Made by a program: the position numbers and the translations under genes. The notes beneath the pieces are model-generated. The model saw only the letters and a program-made list of their open reading frames with translations. It did no database searches and had not been told where the DNA came from. A DNA stretch of 64,000 nt from Psoroptes ovis (lineage: Eukaryota > Arthropoda > Arachnida > Sarcoptiformes > Psoroptidae). The stretch spans positions 3,411,001 through 3,475,000 of the forward strand of contig PQWQ01000005.1 in the NCBI GenBank assembly GCA_002943765.1, read 5' to 3'. This document shows, piece by piece, positions 25,651 to 38,700 of this stretch. Position 1 is the first letter of the stretch. Every line of letters starts with the position of its first letter.

Positions 25651-26013
25651 TTGCAATTTCAATGGTAGCATTATGACTACGTGCTTTTCCATGTATGTTA
25701 CGTGCTAAACAATAATACGTTCCAGTATCACGTTCTTTACGATGATTCATTACTTTCAATATGAATAAATCACCATTATTCAAATAGATATGATTCGGTG
25801 ATTTTCGTACCAATTCATTATCACGATACCAATCGATAATTGGTTCTGGATAGCCATCAGCTTTACATGATAACGTTACTGGTTCATGTTTACGTACGAC
25901 GGCACTATTTGGATGTTCTTTAATTCTTGGTGGCCGCTGTTGTTGTTGTTGCTGTAGATGCTGCGGTTGTTGATGATGGCCATGATGATGATGATGATTG
26001 TTATTATTATTAT
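25651..26013 (-). CDS. robo: Robo exon: low-complexity linker and Ig1
   Basis: 363 bp. The first 28 residues or so are a run of Asn, then His, then Gln, ending Arg-Pro-Pro. Ig1 follows: RIKEHPNSAVVRKHEPVTLS with the first cysteine just after, tryptophan in IIDWYRDNE, second cysteine in TYYCLARN, and the closing SHNATIEIA. Ile-x-Glu-His-Pro is the standard opening of Robo Ig1, the principal Slit-binding domain. Donor GCAA|GTAAGT at 25651/25650; the acceptor used is ATCATTAG at 26015-26014, after a moderately T-rich tract. The homopolymeric linker between signal sequence and Ig1 is longer than I recall in other Robo proteins. Confidence 0.93.
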
Positions 26014-28162
26014 CTAATGATTATCAATAAAAATACCAAAAAAGAACCAAAAAAACATTAATTAAAAACCATATGAAACCAATGATATATTAATTTAAAC
26101 GAACTGAACAAAACTAATTAGCGATTCAAGTCTTGTTTCAGGTAAATTATTTGTCAAACATGCACACATTCAAAACACTCGAATACACGAATACAAATTC
26201 GACTCGGGTACAATTGTCTAAAAATTTAATATGAATTATTCGTATGAGAAATGAAGCAGAAAAAGCAAATGAATCAACGGTACCGAATGGCCAAAAAAAA
26301 ACTTTTCCACGTAATTCACATGAGCCAAAAATAGATTCATGAACCAAACTATATGGCCAAAAATATATGTGATTATTAACCTTTTTCAGCTGAAATGCTT
26401 TGAAAATTGAAATTTTAAAAGGTAAAAATAGAAATACAGGGAAATTCAGTGGAATTTCGTGGAATTTCGGTGAAAATTGAAAATTCTGGCAAATTGAATC
26501 CTGTACACACACGACATTTTTAGATTCAAACTGTCAAACATTGACCAGAAAATAATAATAAAATTCAAAGCGAAAAATATTCCAGAGCGAAAGAATATTC
26601 CACGGGAAAATGTCATTATTCACTTGCAAAAATAATTTGACCACAAATTCAACGATTGACATGATGATTAATTACTAGATTTTGACCACCAGCGAAAAAT
26701 AAAAATAAAAAAAAAATGGACCAGAATTAATGGACAAAAAACCAGTAAATCACCAATGAAAAACAAAAAATTAATTTTAATTGAAAATCATTCATAGATT
26801 TCATACATACATAGATTCATGTGGATATGTTCACCACAAACGATACAAGCATAGAGAATCGTTGGATACACTCTCAATATAAAGACAAATGAAACCAAAG
26901 ATTGATAAATGGATTTTATCCATACATTTATTCATTTTTCAACCAACCAATGAACAAATTCATTCATTCAAATTGTGATTCAATTTCACCTAATTACAAA
27001 TTCAATTTTCAAAGTGTTTTTTGTTCTTCGAATAATTTTTCATGTTCAATTCTCATAATATACACGATTCTCGTAGAGTTTTAATGGTGAATATTTTTCT
27101 AAATTTTTCAATTCCATTATCATTTGGCTTTTGGTTTGGCAAAAAGCAAAATTTCCGAACAGATTCAATTACACCAAATGCATTTCGGAATGGGTGTTCA
27201 TCGATTGCTTTGTTTTAGTGTGTTTCGATCACACAAAAAAAAACAAATTTCGATAATTGAAAAATGCGTGGCTCCTGTAGCAGCATCAGCTACAGCAGCA
27301 GCCAAAGTAATCATTGAAAAGTCATTGTTTTTTTTTGCATCTTATTAAATTAATAATGATGGAAATATATTCGCGGAGAAAAATACATTCAAATATCGAG
27401 TAATTTGAATATGCATTTATTGTGTAAAAACAATAAGTTTAAAAGGTGTAAATATTGTAATTTATGAAAATTGACAATATTACTTCGTGAAATATTTCGG
27501 TTCAAAAACAGACATACGAGAAAATATTACTTAAGGAAAATGATTCTAAGAAAATAATGGAAAATAATCAAAAATAAATTGAAAATAATGAAACATCTTA
27601 GACATCTTAAAGCACCCATCTTAGACATCTAGAACATATCTTAGCAGCGAATCATTTCTTGAAGATGAAATGGAATATTCTTCAAGAAAATATTCTTAGA
27701 GAAACCCAAGATATTTCTCAAGAATATTCTTGAGGAATATTCTTGGTTTCTTACATGAGTATTCTGATCTTATTTCAAAGATATTTGATTCACGAAATAG
27801 AAAAAAAAAATTTAAAAGAAATTATTTTCGTTTATTCTTAGAGGTTCATTTTCGTTGGTTATTCGTTTATTCATTCATAGAAATATAATTTCATTTTCGG
27901 TCCAATGAATGTCTATTCTATTCTATTCATTTGTTTGTTTATTTATTTTATTCTATTTTATTCATAGATAAATCTGAATAAATGAATGGAAATGAATCGA
28001 AATGGATTTTTTCACCATACTCAATTCCTTGATATTTCTACAAATACATTCAAATTTTCAAATGTACAAAAATATCTTTGAATTCTTATAATATTTATTA
28101 TTATTTTTAATGGATTGAAAACAAATTATTATGTGCAAATCAGTGTGTTTGTTTTCTATCTA

Positions 28163-28243
28163 TTAGGCTGTCCGTAAAGTTCTGGCCGATTTTCATGAGC
28201 AACTCTATTGATTAAGCGGAATGAACTTTTCGAGCAACACTAA
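28163..28243 (+). mobile_element. MITE, family A, copy 5
   Basis: Left end TTAGGCTGTCCGTAAAG and typical centre ending GATTAAGCGGAATGAAC are intact. The right end is altered (CGAGCAACACTAA). TA at 28161-28162 and 28244-28245 flank it. Confidence 0.85.
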
Positions 28244-30976
28244 TATTTATTTGTTTCCATGTTATTTTTGGCCGAAATCGAAATGAAATAAAATAATAAA
28301 AATTCATTGAACATTCTGAACTGAAAATACAAATATCAATACGTAATACGCAGCTCAAAATACAAAGTTCAATACGAAATTCAAAATGAAAATAAAAATA
28401 CAAACACACACAAAGCAAAGCAGAATTGAATGATCAAAATTGAATTGATTATTGACAAATAATCATTGTCAATATACCAACTGGTATAATGGCAATAATA
28501 ATAATAATAATGGTAATAAACATTTGAAACATTGAATGATCATTTTCATTTTCATTCTGCATTCAATACATTCGACTAAGAGTTTCAAATGTTATTTATT
28601 TATTTTCTTATTCTTTTTCTTCGAGGAAAACAGATAAAATGTTCAAAGATCAATCAATTTCAATTCGTTTTAGATTTCTACAAGAAATAATAATAAATGG
28701 ATGCACACACAATGAATATTTACGCGGCAATAAATAAATACGGTTGCACATAGACACATAGTGAATCTGTGCTTACAGAATTAGTTCATAAACAAACACA
28801 CAGAAACAGAATCTTCGATCTGAAATGTTATGAATAGAAGAAGAAAACAAAGAAAATCACTAAGAAAAGTATTTAAGACGTTCAAAGACATTGGCAAAGA
28901 CACATTTGAAAAATGAATTGATTGAATCAATTCATTTTCTATCAAACAACAAAAACGGCCAAAAATAGATTGATTCATTTAAATACAACAACGAAAAAAA
29001 AACTTGTGATATAATTAATGAATTACATAATTGAAATGGATGCTTTTTATTGTTTTTTCAATATGTTTTTCATTTATTCACATTCGTTTTTATTCATGAT
29101 TGCATTTATCAATGTATTCATGAATCGATTTTTTTTCGGTTCAAATTTCTGGCCCATTTTCGATCAATCAATGATCAATGAATTTCTCATGACAAAAATA
29201 AAAATTTTTTTTTACATATGATCTACCAGTCACAATTGCTCGAATTCGAATTGATTTCGCTGTTTGTTTGCCTTTTATTCATTTTTTTCGGGCATAATTT
29301 AAAATGATCAATTGAACAAACATTAAAATGAATTAATAATAAATGAATAAATGATCAGAAAAATTCAGTCAATTCAACGAAATTCAATCGAATTTCTGAC
29401 CTGAATATTCCCGTTATTTAAAATATATTCGATTTTCAAATGATCAATTGATCATATTGATTGAGCAAAGTCAAGTGCATTCACTTGCATACCAAAGAAG
29501 TGTTTGAGATTTTCTGTTATATTCGTATTGATAATGAGAAATGAAGGACAAGTTAATTGATTTTTCCTTTTGTGTTTCTCTATGGCCCAGATTTCGATGT
29601 CTCTCTGAAAATCTTTGGACAAATAAATGTCCCTTGAAATTAAATTGAACTGAATCGATTGATTAATCTGGACTCTATGAATGAGGAAAAACTCATTCAA
29701 TTATTTGTTTAAATCAAAGATGATTGAGATTTAATAAATGAATGAGTGAATGAATGATTATTCAAATTTCTAGTGAATAATAACGAATTCAATCATGAAA
29801 AAACAGTGAATAAATTCAGTGAATATAATAAATATTGAAATTAATTGATTTTTAATGGTTCAAACAGAACATAATTCGTTTATGTTTATTTCGTTTATTC
29901 AAATTTAATATTCATTTATTCATTCAAACATCCAATGAATTACATGCAAATTCAAGTAAATTATTATTCATACCAAAACAAAAATATTTACATTCACAGA
30001 TAATAGGCATAGATCCTGTTGTTTTGTACAGAAAAGTTTTAAGCCATATTTTGCTTGATATATGTAATATGGAAATGAATATAAGGCCAAATATTCATTC
30101 AAAAGAAAACTCATTGATTGTCATTTGATGCTATAATTGAATTATCATCATCATCATTCAATGTGATTATATTTGATTTTTTTTTGTCGAACATGTTAAT
30201 ATTTGTAAATATTCATTGACATTAACAACAAACAAATAATAAAAATGAATAAATAAACTTATTACAAATAAGCAAAACAAACTCATTATGAAACAGACAA
30301 ACTTATTAAAAACTAATAGAAAAACATTTACAAATCAATTATACTGAACGGAAATCAAAATTAGTCGGCTTTCTATTGCTTTGCAGTGCTTTGTAATAAT
30401 TATATGAAATTATTTTCATGTTAATTCATTCATTTTCATGTTCTACAAATGTAACTCACTACAAATGTCATCATTTATCATCATCATGGGCATCAACTAC
30501 ATCAATTTTGATTCATGTTTATTCATATTGATTCATTGGAAAAGCAGAGCTGCAATTCACATTAATTGAAATGTCTATTTGAAATTATCATTCATATTAC
30601 ATACATTGAAAAATATCTGGATTTTCAAATTTGAAAATTTTCAAATTTTCAAATTTTTTCAATTTTCTCAATTCAATTATTTATCAATATTTACATTCAA
30701 ATTCGAATGTATTTGATATTTTTTCTCATCCCAAAATTATCAAATATTGACGATTAAATTAGTGATTTTGGCCATTCATTTCAATGGCTTTGCAAAAATG
30801 CCGAAAGCTTCATTTTTTTCAATTTGATAAATTCATCAAATGTAATCATTTATCTTTGATTCGCATTGAATTTGATACATCGTCAATGATGATGAGATCA
30901 AACAGCAAAAGATTCATGTCACACATTTTAGGTCGTCGCAAATTGCAATATACAAACATGCTTCGAACCATGTTTT

Positions 30977-30998
30977 CACACACACACACACACACACA
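30977..30998 (+). repeat. (CA)11 microsatellite
   Basis: Eleven perfect CA units in the proposed Robo intron 1. Confidence 0.95.
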
Positions 30999-33970
30999 AA
31001 AATATGTCATTTATTTAAAAATCTCTGGTTTATTTTCAAAGAAATACATGGAAATTTCAATTCATTTGGTGGCAATTTGTATCCGAATCTGAAGACGAAC
31101 CGATAATCTTGTGGTTGCCATGTGTTTTTCAATGTTTTACCATGTTTTTTCTTGTCATGTATATAAGGGCAGAGTTGACAATTTTTTTTTTGTTTTTGAT
31201 GGAAACATTTCGATTCATTGGTCAAATTTCGGTGCAAAAAAACATTTCGATCAAATTTCAATTAAACACTGAACACAGTGAACACATACAGTAAATATAA
31301 ATGTCAAATGTCAGTGTTTTGAAAATGTAAAAAATTTTGAATCCGCAAAAGTCAAAGCTAAAACCCTAAAGACATTTCAAATTTTTAAAATCATCATTGA
31401 ATAATCTTCAATTGATGATCAATGATTAGCCATTAACAACAATGATATGAGAGATGATCGAAATCTTTCGATCAGAAGACATGTGACAATTGACACGAAC
31501 AGCAAATGGTCACATGCCCAAATTACTGAACATCTTGAGAAAATTTGTTCAATGTGAGACGTGATTGCTAAATATTTAAATTGTTTTCAATCAAAGACAA
31601 TTGAATTTAAATCAATTTCGGATTGAAATCAATTGACAACATTCGACATTTACTCTCTGTGATTGATAATTGACTAATGTTGTGGATTTGTTTTATTGTG
31701 GATGTTTGATTTGTATTTCATAGACGATGAATTGGGAAAATTAAACATGAAATCTATGAAATTCAAAATCAAAGAAATTTTGAAATCAAAGAAATTTCAA
31801 AGACGGAAAATTCAAACAAGAAAATCTCATTGAAAAAACATTCTATGCTCAAAATCGATTCGAAATTCAATTCACATCGAAAATTAATCAATTTTCTCTT
31901 CGATTTTAAAAATCGGAAATTTGATTGATTATCATTTCAATGTTTGTTTGTTTGTTTGTTCATAAGAAAACAAGGATGAAGATAATGAAGAAATATCGAC
32001 AACGATTTCATTCAAAAATCTTGAACAAACCACTTGACCAAAAGTCTTTAGAAATTCCAAGGATTTTCAATTCTCAAAACGGAATTCCAAACTGCAGAAA
32101 AACGACGACAAAAGACTTGTGAATCGTCGAATTGCTCGTGTCTTTACAATTTTCACATTTGTTATCATGGATTATTATTGTCATTCAATGATTGAATGCA
32201 ATGAATGACTTGAATTTCAAATTTTAAATCAAAGGAAAATGATTCAAAGAAGATGAACATTTTGCAATTAATTCTTTTTCATAAGGGTGATAAGTGAAAT
32301 GCTAATTAAAAATTATTAAATTTTCAATCGAGATTTTTTGGTAGATTTGAATTCTTGAATTTCAAACATTCTCAAAATTTTAAATTGACACCACTTAAGG
32401 GCTCAAATTTCACAAAATCCAATTCAAAATTCTTCAATATTCTTCCAGATTCTCAAAAGTTCTCCGAAACACACAAGACAATTTCGAAAAATAATCAAAC
32501 ATATTGAAAGACGTAGGTTTCATTTTGAAACGAAGGGCCCTGAAAAATTTCAAAATTTCCAATTTTGTCGGCTCTGTTGGGAGCCAAAAGGTACCACGAC
32601 GCCATTATCATTGATAGATCACCCGTTGGGCGAGGGTATTCGAGTTCAAAATTTTTAATTTCACTCGACCTACACTCGGTGGTACGTGCCAAGGGTACTA
32701 CCACCTTTGTTAATAACGAATATATGAATGAAAACACAGATAAAACTTTCCATTAAATGCGATTGCCTGAATGATAATAATCATAATGGTTTCTCTCGAT
32801 TCTATCATTATCTATGGGAATTTCAATACTTTAATGCTTTGGCAGAAATGGAACCGAAATAAACATGGAATTTTTCAAAAGTCTTAAATGTATAAACTTC
32901 GTGCTTTGTATTTGTAATTTCAGTTTATTTTTTATTTATTTCTCCCTAAATTTTCGTCGTTGAAACACAATCAAACAAGAAGAAAATCAAATAAAACAAA
33001 AGTAAAAGGCCTATGAGCTTCGAGACCCATATCATCCGCGATACACGAACCGAATCAATGATAACCATGATCAACGATTGTCTTCGATTTCGACCAGATA
33101 TCGATTCAAAGATATCAGTGTGTTTGTACGGTAAAAGGCTTCATAAGAACTCTAAAGGGGATTTATGGGTACATAACCTTAGAAATTTTTGAAAAACAAC
33201 CCGAAATTATCTTTGAAAAAAAGCCAACTTGAAATGAATAAAAAAACCTCTGAAAAAAATCAACCAAGATGAAATGATCGAGATAAGAGTTGAATGGAAT
33301 GGAATTTTTCAGTCGTTTCATTTCGGTACATACACAAAATCAAAAAATAAAACTGATGAATCTTTGCCTTTAAAATGGATTCGTCTTTGTTCATTTTGAA
33401 AATTTCTGTTTGTTTGTCTGTGTTCGGTTGAATCGTTCATTCATGCATTGAATTCTGATACAAAAAAAAAAAAAATGCATCGAAACACACACAAAGCCCA
33501 CCAAAACACAGCCAATGATAATCACCAATGTGACTCTCAAAGATCTTGAATTCTACCGTAAAAAAAAGACCAAATAAATGAATGAAGATAAATACGTTTT
33601 TACCATTTGAAAAATCGAAAATTTCGAAAAATTGAAGAACCTTTAATTTGGTTCTACATACTCAAACAAGGATACAGACACCGAAGCGGGAACAGAGGAT
33701 TGATAATTCGATAAAATGGCGCCTTCCATCCCTGGAAACACTGGAAGTATATGTTGGAGCCGAAATCAACGAGTAAACATTGAAATAAACGAACGAATAA
33801 ACAAACAAAACGAATGCATGTATAAACTGAATTTGAATTTTACAAATTTTACAAATTTTGAAACATTGAAACAAGAACAGAAATATTACATTGAAACAAA
33901 AACTAAATTAAGCATCCATCCATTGATTCATCCATTTACATTCACATTCACATTCATTCATCTTGATGTA

Positions 33971-34055
33971 TTAAGTTGTTGTCCGAAAAGTTCATTCCGC
34001 TTAATCCGGATAGAGTTGCTCATAAAAATTGGCAAAAACTTTGCGGACAACCCAA
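33971..34055 (-). mobile_element. MITE, family A, copy 6 (reverse, divergent)
   Basis: Recognisable by GTCCGAAAAGTTCATTCCGC at the left and GCGGACAACC at the right, with the reverse-oriented family A centre. The left terminus carries a three-base insertion (TTAAGTTGTTGTCC) and the right one reads CCCAA, so this copy is worn. TA lies at 33969-33970. Confidence 0.75.
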
Positions 34056-35715
34056 AATTTCAATGGTATTTCATTTGTTTGTTTTAGAATTTTTTTAGTT
34101 TAATTCATTTTAATTCAATTTTTTTCGTTGTTTTTGTTTCTTTGAATTTAATTTAATTTAATTTCAAAAAAAAACAAACAAATAAGCAAATAAACAAATG
34201 CATTGGAAATGCACAGGAAAATGCCTTTGAAATAAATGGGAAAATGAATTGAAATGCATTCGTCGTTGAAAGCATTGGGAAACAAATTGTTTCGGTGAAA
34301 ACAGCAACAAAAACAAATGTATTCACCAGTATATAATCAGAGCGATGAAAAATTTGTCAAAAAATCAAAATCGAAAATGTAAAAAGAATCCATTTTAATT
34401 AGTTTATTTTGGTACATGCATGCATGTGGATAGATAGAGATATGCAAATAATGAAATTTAAAACCGAAATTCTATGGAAGAATTTCGTTGAATCCCGCTG
34501 AATTCATTGAATTTCGTAGAATTCAAATTCAATTTTGGCTCAAATTTTCTTGTTTCAAGCCAAGAATTGAATTAAATCTTTCAAAAGTAAATTAATATCT
34601 TGGCCCTATTATTTGTTTCTTAGAACAAAACCAATATAAAGGAATTCCAGTAATATCCTGAGATTCAGGGAATAGGATCATGAATCTAAAAAACAGGAAT
34701 CATCTAATTAATTTTCACTTTTACCTGTGGAAAAGGGAATTCAATTTGGAATTTCAGAGAATTGGAATTTGTAAAATTCAAATTTCGAAAATTTTTCCTG
34801 GTTTCCACCTATTCGTGTAATGGACCCGTCAATTTTTGTTTTTAATTTAATTCAATTCTTCAGATCTCATTAGAGTCTCATCGTGTCCATTATTCTCGTT
34901 TGGCCAAACATTTTTCGTGCCAAACGAGAATAATTTTGAAATAATTTTTGCTTTCAAAATTACACGGTAATCATTATTATGGGTCATTTTTCGACCAACA
35001 AACCAATTGACAAACTGAAAAACTAAACAAAAATAATGGACATTTAAATTATATTTCAACTAAACTTTCATTGAAAGATTGATTATTATTGATTATAATA
35101 ATATGATCATATTGTATGGGCAATTATAATTATAATGGTAAATAATGAATTGAAAATTTTTGGAAAATTTCAAATTTGAACCAAGAAAATAATATTATTC
35201 TTCGAAAGCCCAAACGATACAACTGAATGACCCGAATTCTTTTATTTTCCAGAATCATCTAATCATACATTTAATTTGTCTATGCACGAATTTTCATCGG
35301 ATTTTTAACCAAGAAATAGTCAAAAACAAAGAAATTCACTGGTCAAATGAATGAAATTTCATCTAAAAAATTTAGAAAAATAAAAAAATCAAACAGACAC
35401 GCAATAACAATGATGAATGAATGAATTTTGTAGGTTTTCAATCAAATTTAGACCTGGGATTTGCTTCACCACTCAAATATTTTGGAATATTCAAAGATTC
35501 AACAAAGGATCATCATTTTATTTGTGTTGATTTTTGAATATTTTTTGCTGAAATTTTCGGGAAAAAATTTGCAAAATCTTGGAATTTTTTCAAGATTCAA
35601 GAATCAAGAATCATTTCTATTGAATTTCAACGGAAAACAATTGAATTTTGAATTGGAAAAAGTTTTCATTTAAATTCAATAAAAACAATTGATTTAAAAT
35701 ATGCTTAGCTTTGCT

Positions 35716-35718
<3 letters not shown>

Positions 35719-35748
<30 letters not shown>
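35719..35748 (+). repeat. poly(T), 30 bases
   Basis: Thirty consecutive T on the plus strand, so a poly(A) run in the sense of the proposed Robo intron. No retroelement body is recognisable beside it. Confidence 0.9.
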
Positions 35749-35749
<1 letters not shown>

Positions 35750-38700
35750 TTTCTCATTGAATTCAACATTTTTCAATGGGAAAAAATCATTTTCATTGTT
35801 ATCGAATTAGAATAAAATAAAATAAATAAATGAATAAACAAATAAACGAAAATATTGAAATTGAATTTCAATAATAATAATTTCAACAAATTCATCAAAA
35901 TTTAAATTTTTGTATCGATTTGAATTTTGATTTAATTTCCTAGGATATTTTCCTGTTGTTATTTATGAAAATTCAAATTTGTAAATTGCTGAATTTGGCC
36001 AAATTCAGCCGAATATTTCAGCGCAATGATGCATAGAGTGCTTTGCATATTTGCATATATGCACACATTATCATCATAATCGAAATGCCGAAAGGAACAA
36101 GGTTTGAACCCTTTGAAAAATTTGAATTTTGACCAAAGTTTGAATTTTTTTTTACGTACCAATTTCAACGAGTTTCGATCAATGAATTTGAATTCAAAAT
36201 TCAAGAGAATTAAAGACCAAGGAATGGTCCATTTTCGACCAAGAAATTTGGTTGTTTGGCGTTGACATCTTTGTATTGAAGATTAATGTGTGAAACACAA
36301 ACAAATGTATGGAAATTTATTTTAAATTGCAGCCATTCAATCTAAAGACCAGAAACATTTGAAATATTTTAAAGCGCAAAATTCAAATTAAAAGAAAATT
36401 TCGATTCAAATAATTTAAAAATTTATTTTTAGCTCAAGTTCGTAGCTTTTCAGCTGAAAATCCAAGATGCCAGATGATCTTAGAACTTGCAAATGTTCTT
36501 AGACTGTGAATAATTATCTGTTGGAAATTTTTTTTGGTGAAATCTGCTTCGAAGAATCGCTTGATAGAAGAGCAAAATTACTTGGAATCCACCAAGAACT
36601 TCAATGATACTTGAAAGCATCTGAGCACTCATTTAAGCATTTCGACACCAATTCATGAGTGCTTTATATAAGACTAAATGACAAGGAGGAGAAACTAAGG
36701 GGCCAGAATCCGAAAATTTCTGTGGAAATTATTATTATTATTATTATAATTATTTTTGTCGATTCAAAACCCTTTGAATACCAGAACTTTCTCAGCAAAA
36801 AAAAATAATCAAAAATTCAAGGAATTTTCAACAAGAATTTTCAAACAAAAATTCCATGAATTTTTAAATGACTTTCAATACTTTTAAATCTCTGAAAGCT
36901 TTGGTCCGAAAATTCCTGAAAAAAAATTCTGATTCAAATTCTTCGATATTAATTCCGTTGACATTTGATTTTATTCGACTATTTTTACGAGTTAGTTCAA
37001 AGAGTTTAATGAATTTTGCAAATCAGCTAAACTCAGAATTCGACAAAATTCACACATTTCAAAGACAGATGTTTATGGTCGAATAAATTGGACTAAATTT
37101 AGCAACGAAATTCTCTGAATATTTGCAAATACAATGAACAATCAATGAATTCATTCATACTGAAATTGAACGATTCACTAATTAACTGAATATTTTAATA
37201 AATGAACCCTTTATTTCTTTATTTTCAATGGTGAAAGTTTGAAAGTTTGCAAATTTGCAAATTTACAAAATCGAAAAAAATTCATTTATTTGGAATTTTC
37301 GGGCTGTAATCAATCAATTTGAAGGCGAGCAAAGCAAATCGTCGTCGTTGTACCATACCATAACTCACCATTCGAGACGATTATGAGCTGAATTATCACA
37401 GCAAATTGTGTGAAATCGTGTCCACCGAATGTCCACCGAACCCGATTCGATCTGGCGACACCCGAAAGCATCACTGAAGTCCTGCTTCAAATCAATATAA
37501 ACTTCGTGGAAACTTTGGACATGTGTCCACATACAAACACATGGACATACAAACACCACTTTGATCGATGATTATTTCATGGTCATAAATCTTTTTCATG
37601 GGCCAAACAAACAAACAAAAATGTTTGGGAAAATATTCAATAAATGTTCATTATTATCATTTGTTGGTGTGTTCGTGCATTGGTTCATTCAAACTTCGTA
37701 GACCGAAGACCAATAAACGATATTTCAATTTGTGCAAAACACAAAAACAACCCAAAAACAAATGATTATTACTTTCTTCACCATTGAATCATATTGGCCA
37801 TTGTCAGGACAACATCGATTGGCCATCATTTGGCAAGGTTTTCTAGGGCTAAATTTTCGAGTAAAAGTGTAAATTGTTTACACGAAAATTTCTAAATGAA
37901 ATCATTGAACAACATTGAATTTTGAGCATCATCAGCACATTTGATCAATTTGGGCATTGTTTTCATTCATTTATTTTTTCTGGGTGTGCATGGGTATGTG
38001 TCATGTCGATGAATTGATATGTAGCTCATAATTGAATGGAAGAAACGAACGAGAGAAATGCGAGAGAAAATCGATTAATTTTTCTTCATTTAAAGCAGAA
38101 AATAAATACATGTCTTTCTCATTGATCGATTTCATTTTTTGGAAAAATAATAATGAAGAAACAAAGGAAACAATTGAATTTCAAATGTATGCAAGAAACA
38201 ATAGGAAAAATTAAAACAAAAATTTGAAATAAAATACAAAAATCGATTAATAATTCAATGATAATCGATTTTGTTGAATTTTTTTTATGGGAATTTTAAG
38301 AATTTTAAAAATTTTAAGAAAATTTAAAACTTTCGAACTTTTAAAATTCCAATTAATCAAGAATAATCTCGTAAATAATCGAATAATTGTCAAATGTTTT
38401 AGAGAATTGGGAAAACAATTGAAATTAATTCATTAATAATTCGATGCATGATCAAATAATGGCCATATCTGGCACGAGATGAGGCCCGAAGGGCATTAGG
38501 AAAGAGTTAAGCCTATGAAAAACAAATACCAAGAAACGGTGCCCAGAAAAAAAAAACCGCAAACAGCGAATGAAATACAGAGACTTGACGATAGCACCAA
38601 GGACCCTATGAAAACCCCGAAACATGAAAATATAATTTTCAATTCGATTTCATATAACATTCATTGAAATTGAAATTGAAATCGAACAAAAAAAAAAACA

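Noticed and set aside
35719..35748. Poly(T) and poly(A) runs (35719 and 50637) as retroposon tails
   Set aside because: No element body or target-site duplication is visible next to either run, so simple homopolymer expansion is enough.
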